A stretch of 17,964 nucleotides of DNA, taken from a bacterium (GTDB taxonomy: Bacteria; Desulfobacterota; UBA8473). This document shows, one piece after another, positions 1 through 4,704 of the stretch. The notes under the pieces were generated by a model. It did no database searches. It saw only the letters and a list, made by a program, of their open reading frames with translations, and was not told the DNA's origin. The stretch's first letter is position 1. Each line of letters opens with the position of its first letter. The DNA lies in assembly GCA_009773075.1 (NCBI GenBank), contig WOUX01000041.1, positions 1-17,964 on the forward strand, written 5' to 3'. The translations under genes were made by a program, and so were the position numbers.

Positions 1-300
1 CAGGCTATTGTGGAAGTCCACAACCTTGAAGAATTGAAGATGGTTCTTCAAACAGAGGCTGAAATTATCGGCATAAACAACCGGGATCTGAAAACCTTCA
101 AAACCGACATATCTACAACAGAACGTCTCATCAAAGAAATCCCGCAGGATAAGATTGTGGTGAGTGAAAGTGGCATCAATACAGCCGAAGATATTTCAAG
201 ATTAAGGGAGTGCGGGGCACATGCCTTTCTCATCGGAGAAAGTCTTATGAGGGAGAAGGATATAGCGAAAAAACTCATCGAATTTCTTTCCTTCCAATAG
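1..300 (+). CDS. trpC: Indole-3-glycerol phosphate synthase, C-terminal part (gene enters from the left edge)
   Basis: TrpC closes the indole ring in tryptophan synthesis, converting carboxyphenylamino-deoxyribulose phosphate to indole-3-glycerol phosphate in the cytoplasm. The reading frame is open from base 1 (codons Gln-Ala-Ile-Val-Glu-Val-His), so the GTG at 10 is not the start and the N-terminal part lies outside the window. The remaining 99 residues cover the last strands and helices of the TIM barrel. They include the GINNRDLKTF motif, the SESGI phosphate-binding loop and the GESLM motif near the end, all typical of TrpC. The gene ends with TAG and no other trp gene follows; accessory DNA begins directly downstream. 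Identity is secure. The start and any upstream trp operon cannot be seen. Confidence 0.93.
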   Translation, partial: QAIVEVHNLEELKMVLQTEAEIIGINNRDLKTFKTDISTTERLIKEIPQDKIVVSESGINTAEDISRLRECGAHAFLIGESLMREKDIAKKLIEFLSFQ

Positions 301-341
301 AGAAAATCCCTTTCCCATTTATCCTTACATTCATAATACGG

Positions 342-375
342 TAGTGTCAGTCGTCCGTTGTCAGTGGTCAATTGT
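342..375 (+). repeat. Dispersed 34-bp repeat, copy A
   Basis: This 34-bp stretch matches 11027-11060 in the same orientation with three mismatches (positions 10, 18 and 29 or so of the unit). It contains short internal repeats of the kind GTCAGT / GTCCGTT / CAGTGGTCA. It lies in the non-coding gap after trpC. Repeats built from GTCAGT-like words are scattered between genes in many Desulfobacterota genomes; I recall this as a general pattern and have not checked it. Confidence 0.6.
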
Positions 376-390
376 GTTTGTATATCCAAA

Positions 391-562
391 GTAACTATTC
401 AGGTAGGCACAGAGCACCAAAGGCACAAAGTAGGAAAAAACAACGAAACAACCCTGCTCCGCCAAAGCGCTTCGTGGTGGCGAGTCGCCAAGGCGAATCG
501 ACGGAGTAAGCCTTTCTGCTTTGTGCCTATGTGCCTTTGTTACTTTGTGCCTGAGTAGTTAC
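391..562. mobile_element. MITE-like inverted-repeat element (172 bp)
   Basis: The ends are imperfect inverted repeats. The left end reads GTAACTATTCAGG followed by GGCACAGAG- and GGCACAAAG-type words. The right end is CCTGAGTAGTTAC preceded by the complementary CTTTGTGCCT and GTGCCTTTGT words. A GC-rich centre holds further inverted repeats: CTCCG at 457-461 with CGGAG at 502-506, and CGAGTCGCC at 481-489 with GGCGAATCG at 492-500 (one mismatch). It encodes no protein; the open frames across it are by-products of the symmetry. No clear target-site duplication is visible. With the rest of 301-680 it fills a gap without recognisable genes. It is probably a non-autonomous element or a hairpin-forming interspersed repeat. 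Confidence 0.6.
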
Positions 563-680
563 AGACATTTCATTAAAGCGACATACTTTTTCAGAACTCC
601 AGGCGAATATAAAGGTAGAAATTACGAGATATTTATAGTAAACTCTCAATACGATACTTTTTAAAGCTCTCGCTAAGAAA

Positions 681-902
681 ATGATAAAAAACCAGGAACT
701 ACTTAAAAAATTCGAAAATAGCCTTATCAGAGATGAAGGAAAACTGCCTTTTGAGCAGTCTATTAAGCTCTTTACATCTATGTGGAATCAGGGGGTAAAC
801 CTCGGTGTACTACCTTGTAGCGACTCCATGGAAGGGATAGATGTAGACATAAAGATTGCAAAGGTGCTTAATTCATGTTTGAAAAGCTCCTCTCCAGAAT
901 AG
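681..902 (+). CDS. Small hypothetical protein, partner ORF of the nucleotidyltransferase downstream
   Basis: This is a 73-residue, mixed-charge protein with no signal peptide or membrane segment. The N-terminal half looks helical (residues 1-35, rich in Lys, Glu, Leu). A short Gly/Pro-containing turn, GVLPCSDSMEGIDVDIKIA, follows at about 41-60. Its last 28 nt overlap the start of the nucleotidyltransferase gene at 875, which implies translational coupling. Small proteins in this position often accompany DUF6036/MNT-type nucleotidyltransferases, some of which work as toxins with a small antitoxin. A partner or antitoxin role here is inference from position only. The ribosome-binding site before ATG 681 is weak (AAG-rich, no clear GGAG). 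The gene itself is plausible because the product looks protein-like and the overlap is neat. Confidence 0.5.
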   Translation: MIKNQELLKKFENSLIRDEGKLPFEQSIKLFTSMWNQGVNLGVLPCSDSMEGIDVDIKIAKVLNSCLKSSSPE

Positions 903-1258
903 GTGCAAACCTCAATAAACGAAGCCTTCCCTATATGATTATCGGGGGACAGGCTGTGTTGCTTCACGGAGAACCCCGTCTTACCAGGGATATAGATATT
1001 ACCCTCGGTGTGAATACCGATCATCTTGATGAACTTCTTTCTCTTGTTCAAGAACTCTCCCTTAAATCAATCCCCAATGACATAGAATCATTTGTCAGGC
1101 AAACTATGGTACTGCCCGCCTTAGATGAAACAACAGGGATAAGGGTTGATTTCATCTTCTCATTTACTCCTTACGAAATAGAGGCAATAAAGAGAGCAGT
1201 AAAGGTAGTAATACTCGATCAGGAGGTGAATTTTGCCTCTCCTGAAGATCTGATATGA
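875..1258 (+). CDS. Nucleotidyltransferase (MNT/DUF6036-like), C-terminally truncated
   Basis: This protein belongs to the polymerase-beta-like nucleotidyltransferase superfamily, in which a GG motif and Asp residues bind NTP and metal. The motif is clear: IIGGQAVLLHG with Gly24-Gly25, then RDIDITLG with Asp39 and Asp41; a third acidic position may be the Asp in IRVDFIF near residue 105. The product stops after 127 residues at SPEDLI. In relatives this segment normally leads into a helical C-terminal region. A short open stretch in another frame (1257-1310, reading EKDFLKNFEGVLKEVES, then TAA) looks like the lost C-terminus. This suggests an internal deletion with a frameshift. The gene starts inside the upstream 73-residue ORF, so the two were probably a two-gene unit. 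Whether the truncated enzyme is active is unknown, and decay is likely. Confidence 0.65.
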   Translation: MFEKLLSRIGANLNKRSLPYMIIGGQAVLLHGEPRLTRDIDITLGVNTDHLDELLSLVQELSLKSIPNDIESFVRQTMVLPALDETTGIRVDFIFSFTPYEIEAIKRAVKVVILDQEVNFASPEDLI

Positions 1259-1353
1259 AAAGGATTTTTTGAAGAACTTTGAGGGGGTATTGAAAGAGGT
1301 AGAGAGTTAAGGAGTTGAGTGTTCCAGTACAAAAAATTGACCATTGCAATTGT

Positions 1354-1382
1354 ATTGCAAATTTACCTTGTAATTTTGCAAT
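1354..1382. promoter_or_regulatory. Palindrome upstream of the AAA_14/DUF4143 ATPase
   Basis: ATTGCAAA at 1354-1361 is mirrored by TTTGCAAT at 1375-1382 with a 13-nt AT-rich spacer. Further imperfect symmetry extends outwards (CCATTGCAA against the GAATGG side). It sits 20 nt before the ATG at 1403, in the only gap that could hold the promoter of this ATPase gene. It could be an operator or a hairpin in the 5' leader. No clean sigma70 -35/-10 pair is visible; TTGACC at 1337-1342 is the best -35-like hexamer. Confidence 0.35.
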
Positions 1383-1402
1383 GCGAATGGTAGTATCTCG
1401 GT

Positions 1403-2683
1403 ATGAAATTTATAAAACGAAATATTACCGATGTTTTTTTGTCTAAAATAAAGCAAGAGCGGACAGTCGTGCTTACCGGAGCCAGGCAAACGGGTAAAAC
1501 CACTCTTTGTGAAGGCATCCTTCCTCAATGCATAAATCAACCCTATACCTATATATCCTTTGATGACCCAGATGAGAGGCTTAGATTTCAAAACTCGGCG
1601 ATAGCTATCCTGGAATCGCTTGACACTCCTTTAGTAATACTCGATGAAGTTCAGAAGATACCAGCATTGTTTGATTCATTAAAATATGTCATAGACAGGC
1701 AGAAAAGAAACCTGGCTTCTCAAAAAAAGGTTTTCATTCTGACAGGATCATCACAACTGCTTTTACTTAAGGATGTCAAGGAAACCCTTGCAGGAAGAGT
1801 TGCTTTATTGAATCTATTTCCATTTTCACTTTCTGAAGTCTCGGAAGGTTCCCCGATTCCACTGCTCACAAGAATCTGGAAACAGGGTAAGTTAGAAAAA
1901 GAAGAGGTTGAAGTGTCAAACATTTCCCCCCCCGAAAAAATTCGTAGCGTGATGGCTATAACCAGAGAACATCAAGTATGGGGAGGTTATCCTTCCGTAT
2001 GGCAGATAAAGGATACCTCGGATAAAATTAACTGGCTGAAAGACTATCGCAAAACATACCTGGAGAGGGACATTTCGGATGTTGGTCAGGTGGCAAATAT
2101 AGACACCTTTGCTTTAGCCCAGAAGCTTCTATGTGCCCGTACGGGGCAACTCTTTTCGATCAGCGAAGTTGCCCGGGATTTATCCGTGGCAGTAAATACA
2201 GTAAAAAGATACATAAATCTGCTGGTAATGTCTTTCCAATGCTATTTAGTGCCTCCATATTACGAAAATATAGGCAAGCGTTTCGTTAAAAGCCCGAAAA
2301 TATACTTTCCTGATCCTGGTCTGAACAGGGTAATACTGGGAGAGATGGCAATAAACTCAGGTGCTTCGTATGAAACCTGGGTTTTATCGGAACTTCTTAA
2401 ATGGAAACACCTGCAACTCGTAGAGCCTGACGTATATTTTTATCGGACCGCAGGCGGGAAGGAAATAGATTTCCTGATAGCAGGTGAAGAAATGCTGTTG
2501 CCCATTGAGGTGAAATATTCGTCTCAAATCGCTAACGCTGATGCTAGAAATGTGGAATCTTTTATGATTGATTACAGGAAACATGCACCGGTAGGGCTTA
2601 TCGTTTATTCGGGTAGGGAAGTCGTTGAAATAAGAAAGAACATCTGGGCAGTCCCTGACTGGCTCTTACTTGGAGGTATTTAA
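1403..2683 (+). CDS. AAA_14 / DUF4143 family ATPase
   Basis: This is a 426-residue protein of the widespread family pairing an N-terminal AAA_14 ATPase with a C-terminal DUF4143 domain. The Walker A loop is GARQTGKTT (residues 26-34). Walker B is LVILDE (77-82, Asp81-Glu82), followed by a sensor-like ILTGSSQLLL and a GRV arginine segment. A winged-helix-like stretch lies around residues 245-280. The C-terminal part carries EIDFLI ... PIEVKYS, the E-x-D / E-V-K pattern of restriction-endonuclease-like folds. Its length is normal for the family and all motifs are intact, so it is the one undamaged gene of the accessory block. Members are common in mobile or accessory DNA and their cellular role is not well established. 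The stop codon is followed after one base by a CRISPR repeat. The start ATG follows a weak ribosome-binding site. Confidence 0.88.
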   Translation: MKFIKRNITDVFLSKIKQERTVVLTGARQTGKTTLCEGILPQCINQPYTYISFDDPDERLRFQNSAIAILESLDTPLVILDEVQKIPALFDSLKYVIDRQKRNLASQKKVFILTGSSQLLLLKDVKETLAGRVALLNLFPFSLSEVSEGSPIPLLTRIWKQGKLEKEEVEVSNISPPEKIRSVMAITREHQVWGGYPSVWQIKDTSDKINWLKDYRKTYLERDISDVGQVANIDTFALAQKLLCARTGQLFSISEVARDLSVAVNTVKRYINLLVMSFQCYLVPPYYENIGKRFVKSPKIYFPDPGLNRVILGEMAINSGASYETWVLSELLKWKHLQLVEPDVYFYRTAGGKEIDFLIAGEEMLLPIEVKYSSQIANADARNVESFMIDYRKHAPVGLIVYSGREVVEIRKNIWAVPDWLLLGGI

Positions 2684-2684
2684 T

Positions 2685-2772
2685 GTTCCCCGCACACGCG
2701 GGGATGAACCGCCCCTGTTCCCGAATAGATTCGGACAGTTCCCAAGTTCCCCACATGCGTGGGGATGAACCG
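2685..2772. CRISPR. Two-repeat, one-spacer CRISPR remnant, type I-E-like
   Basis: Two 27-nt repeats occupy 2685-2711 and 2746-2772, with a 34-nt spacer at 2712-2745. The 61-nt period is that of type I-E arrays. Both start GTTCCCC and end GGGGATGAACCG, the classic I-E repeat ending. They differ at four positions (8, 11, 12, 15). Positions 8 and 15 face each other in the hairpin stem, so the stem CCCCGC/GCGGGG of copy 1 becomes CCCCAC/GTGGGG in copy 2 with pairing kept. The spacer contains a perfect inverted repeat, CCGAATAGATTCGG at 2721-2734. No cas gene is in the window and no leader is obvious. It is probably an orphan remnant; the orientation was not determined. Confidence 0.75.
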
Positions 2773-3033
2773 TTTTTCTAACGTTTTGTACGGCATATCT
2801 ATTTTACATCCTCTCCTAAAATTGATATAGTTTCATCAGCTGGGTGGGTTGGCACTGGCCCATTATCCCCACCGAGCCGGCCGCAGTCGCCAGGGGGCTG
2901 GTCCGGTCCTTTTTATTCCAGCCGGTAAAGCAAATCCCCTGAATCCTGATATTGTCAATATGAATTACAAAAAACTCTTGACGCATTGCATTATAATTCG
3001 TATGTCGGGATTTGCAGCAAAGGAGGTACAAGT
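2773..3033. other. Gene-free stretch with a GC-rich island
   Basis: I see no gene here. A segment at about 2837-2935 is much richer in G and C than its surroundings and can be read without a stop in one frame (…IIPTEPAAVARGLVRSFLF…). It has no start with a ribosome-binding site and no motif I recognise, so it may be the remnant of a foreign gene. The end of the stretch holds TATAAT at 2992-2997, a possible -10 for the antitoxin remnant that follows, and a good ribosome-binding site, AAGGAGG, at about 3020-3026. Confidence 0.4.
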
Positions 3034-3291
3034 ATGCAGTCTTAGTTAACCGTCAGACTTCCTGATGATCTTGAGCGTGAAGTTTCGAACTACGCAAAGA
3101 AACTTCGGCTTAAGCGGTCAGACATTGTAAGAATGGCATTGGAAAGATTTTCACGAGAATCGTATGTCCCGGAACAGGATATGCCTTACAAAAAGGTGAG
3201 CAACCTCATCGGCGTTATTTCATCCGGGGTATCTGATCTCGGTTCTTCGCATCGCGAGCACTTATTAAAGCGGATCAAAGAGCATGCGTAG
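3034..3291 (+). pseudogene. Ribbon-helix-helix antitoxin (CopG/VapB-like) with a premature stop
   Basis: A strong ribosome-binding site (AAAGGAGG) precedes ATG 3034. The frame then reads Met-Gln-Ser-TAG, and after the stop at 3043-3045 continues without interruption to TAG 3289-3291. The continuation begins LTVRLPDDLEREVSNYAKKL and goes on with KRSDIVRMALERF: a beta strand (LTVRLPDDL) and two helices of a ribbon-helix-helix DNA-binding domain, as in antitoxins that repress their own operon. A C-terminal tail of about 40 residues would neutralise the toxin. Undamaged length would be 85 residues. The last bases overlap the start of the PIN-domain frame at 3284, the usual antitoxin-toxin arrangement. 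No in-frame start with a ribosome-binding site lies after the TAG, so the antitoxin is probably not made. A sequencing error at that codon would restore it. Confidence 0.75.
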
Positions 3292-3457
3292 TCTCCTACT
3301 GGATATAGGAGCTTTCGTGGCATTGCTTGACAAGAGTGAAAAGAACCATGAGCACTGTGCCGATTTCTTCAAAACCTTCACAGGTGAGGTCTTCACAACG
3401 GAACCACATGATAATGTCCTAATTTACAGATGCTATACTGCCCTCTTTTTATATTAA
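3284..3457 (+). pseudogene. VapC-type PIN-domain toxin, N-terminal fragment
   Basis: From ATG 3284 the frame begins MRSLLLDIGAFVALLDKSEK and continues ...NHEHCADFFKTFTGEVFTTEP. This is the first strand and helices of a PIN-domain ribonuclease, with the first metal-binding Asp at residue 7. Family members usually have a D-T-G or D-T-S here; this copy has D-I-G. Homology ends at about residue 41 (base 3406). The remaining 16 codons run into the left end of an insertion-sequence remnant, and the frame stops at 3455-3457. A full PIN toxin has about 130-140 residues, so the later acidic active-site residues are missing and the fragment should be inactive. It overlaps the antitoxin remnant by 8 nt. 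I see no continuation of the toxin on the far side of the IS remnant. Confidence 0.72.
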
Positions 3458-3651
3458 AAAGGAGAGCTAACCGGCAGTGGCGGGAGCGCAGGCACTCTTT
3501 AGGAGAGATGGTTCAGATGGATGGCTCGCATCATGACTGGCTTTTGGAGAAAGTATCCTGTTGTTAATCGTTATCGTCATGAAAAAATTAGAGAATCACT
3601 GTTAACTGAAACTTAAAAAGCGGACATTTCTAAATTGGTAAAAACAGGACA
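3415..3651. mobile_element. Insertion-sequence remnant (about 237 bp), ISNCY/IS1202- or IS481-like
   Basis: The left boundary starts TGTCCTAATTTAC (3415 on). The right boundary is the inverse, GTAAAAACAGGACA ending at 3651, giving imperfect terminal inverted repeats of about 14 nt. Between them lies only a fragment of a transposase frame. Near the right end GGACATTTCTAAATTGG occurs twice, at about 3621-3637 and 3647-3663, straddling the proposed end. The left end coincides with the point where the PIN-domain homology stops. No target duplication is recognisable. The element must have lost most of its interior. The boundaries are estimates from the inverted repeats. Confidence 0.6.
3463..3567 (+). 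pseudogene. Transposase fragment (DDE integrase-core type)
   Basis: The frame reads RANRQWRERRHSLGEMVQMD and continues GSHHDWLLEKVSCC before a TAA stop. The segment EMVQMDGSHHDW is the region around the first catalytic Asp of the integrase-core transposases in the ISNCY (IS1202 group)/IS481-like assemblage, recognised from memory of the family. The N-terminal helix-turn-helix part and the remaining D and E active-site residues are absent, so it cannot be functional. A short open stretch after it (…YRHEKIRESLLTET) may be the old C-terminus, which would point to a large internal deletion. Confidence 0.62.
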
Positions 3652-3689
3652 TTTCTAAATTGGCTTGACAGAGGGAGGGAGGATTTTTC

Positions 3690-3717
3690 TTGACAAAAAA
3701 AAATGTTTATATATATT
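3690..3717 (+). promoter_or_regulatory. Sigma70-type promoter of the yceD-fab operon
   Basis: TTGACA at 3690-3695 is a perfect -35 box. With a 16-nt A/T-rich spacer it is followed by TATATT at 3712-3717 as -10. Transcription would start near 3724, leaving a leader of about 95 nt before yceD. A second TTGACA at 3665-3670 has no -10 partner at a suitable distance. The promoter lies just beyond the right end of the IS remnant, on the side of the yceD operon. Confidence 0.7.
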
Positions 3718-3728
3718 AATTACTTTTC

Positions 3729-3747
3729 CTATGCTTAAGCAGCATAG
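3729..3747 (+). promoter_or_regulatory. Perfect 7-bp hairpin at the start of the operon leader
   Basis: CTATGCT (3729-3735) and AGCATAG (3741-3747) pair perfectly around a 5-nt loop. It begins a few bases after the predicted transcription start, so it would either cap the 5' end of the mRNA or be an operator half-site pair. A second pairing, AAGTAC 3756-3761 with GTACTT 3783-3788, encloses a small inner stem further along the leader. There is no T-run, so it is not a terminator. The regulator is unknown. Confidence 0.45.
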
Positions 3748-3818
3748 TTGGATAAAAGTACACGAGTAACAACTGGTTATGAGTACTTATTATTAATGAA
3801 TAAATGTAGGTTTCTAAT

Positions 3819-4370
3819 TTGATATTAAATATTGAAGAGATACCTATCAGCGGTTTAGATATAAAACAAACCCTGGATCAGGATTGGCTGAAAGATACCC
3901 TCCGGGATATTAGGGAGACAGGAGAATGTAGGTTTTCTGCACCTATTTCATTTGATCTAAGGGTTACCAAATCAAGCAGAAATGTTTTTGTACATGGTAA
4001 TATTGCTACAAACTTGGTGATGAAATGCAGCAGATGCCTAAAAGACTTTGATTATCCTATTCTAATACATAACTTCAAATACACCTTTTGCCCAGCAGAA
4101 GACAAAAGGGTTGTTGACGATTTAGAACTTAGCGGTGAAGACTTGGAATTTAGTTTTTACCTTGGGGAAGAGATCAATATCGCTCAAGTGATTCTTGAAC
4201 AGGTAACCCTTGCTGTCCCTTTCAAACCCCTGTGTCATGACTTATGCCGTGGCCTCTGCTATCAATGTGGGACGGATTTGAACAAAGAGAGATGCGAATG
4301 TTCGAAGGAGAATAAATTCAATATTCGATTTTCGAAGCTCCGAGATCTTAAGGTTGAAAGCATAAAGTAA
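3819..4370 (+). CDS. yceD: YceD/DUF177 family protein (23S rRNA accumulation)
   Basis: YceD proteins help accumulate the large-subunit rRNA and are nearly always encoded just before rpmF, as here. The product has 183 residues, normal for the family. Cysteine pairs suggest a metal site: C70-SR-C73 (KCSRCLKDF, the most conserved family motif) and a C-terminal set C139, C143, C147, C150, C159, C161, with the typical PLCHDLCRGLCYQCGTDLN. The start is taken as TTG 3819. The frame is closed by TAG at 3807-3809 and no ATG or GTG gives the full N-terminus; the ribosome-binding site is weak (GTAGG). It is the first gene after the promoter at 3690 and is followed by rpmF after 37 nt. Confidence 0.88.
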   Translation: MILNIEEIPISGLDIKQTLDQDWLKDTLRDIRETGECRFSAPISFDLRVTKSSRNVFVHGNIATNLVMKCSRCLKDFDYPILIHNFKYTFCPAEDKRVVDDLELSGEDLEFSFYLGEEINIAQVILEQVTLAVPFKPLCHDLCRGLCYQCGTDLNKERCECSKENKFNIRFSKLRDLKVESIK

Positions 4371-4407
4371 GATATGTTAGGAAAAGAGCTACTAAGGAGA
4401 TTAACCA

Positions 4408-4590
4408 ATGGCTTTACCAAAAAGAAGACACTCCAAATCACGAAGGGATAAACGTCGTACACATGACAGATTATCCTCACCTCAAACAACACTTTGCCCT
4501 CAGTGCAACGAACCCAAGCTTCCTCACCGCGTTTGCCTTGGTTGTGGTACTTATAAAGGCAAAACCGTATTGGAAGTAAAGGAAATCTGA
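4408..4590 (+). CDS. rpmF: 50S ribosomal protein L32
   Basis: L32 is a small protein of the large ribosomal subunit. The 60-residue product starts MALPKRRHSKSRRDKRRTHD, the family signature, with a basic N-terminal tail that threads into rRNA. A zinc ribbon is complete: C30-PQ-C33 and C43-LG-C46. A good ribosome-binding site (AAGGAG) precedes the ATG. Because all four Cys are kept, this is the zinc-containing form of L32. The following gap to plsX is unusually long for this gene pair and holds an interspersed repeat. Confidence 0.97.
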   Translation: MALPKRRHSKSRRDKRRTHDRLSSPQTTLCPQCNEPKLPHRVCLGCGTYKGKTVLEVKEI

Positions 4591-4684
4591 TGGACTCGTA
4601 AAAAGTCAAAATTGGGATGGCAAAGTAAAAAGCTCCAGATGCAAGGCGCGCAAATCCTGAGGAGTGAGGCGTACTTAGGGGTAC
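4591..4684. repeat. Interspersed intergenic repeat between rpmF and plsX
   Basis: The stretch starting GGACTCGTAAAAAGTC and going on through CCAGATGCAAGGCGCGCAAA, GAGGAGTGAGGCGTAC and a short GTAC...GTAC palindrome resembles a family of intergenic repeats I recall from Desulfobacterota genomes. It begins directly at the rpmF stop and ends about 20 nt before plsX, so it sits inside an operon without breaking it. An open frame through it, fused to plsX, is an artefact. No second copy is in this window. Confidence 0.5.
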
Positions 4685-4704
4685 AATCTGATCAGGGAGA
4701 ATTC

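Noticed and set aside
358..558. 66-codon open frame across the MITE-like element
   Set aside because: It follows the inverted repeats of the element, has no ribosome-binding site, and its product looks like translated repeat sequence.
3043..3045. TAG in the antitoxin read as pyrrolysine or suppressed
   Set aside because: TAG is the normal stop of several genes here (trpC, etfA, fabD, acpP), and codon 4 of an RHH antitoxin is not a known pyrrolysine site.
4668..4686. FapR-like operator (GTAC...GTAC) before plsX
   Set aside because: The arms are only four bases with a 6-nt spacer and they lie inside the interspersed repeat; they do not match the longer FapR site.
4612..4704. 31-codon N-terminal extension of PlsX
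   Set aside because: It is entirely intergenic repeat; MKIAVDAMGGD at 4705 with AGGGAG upstream is the canonical start.
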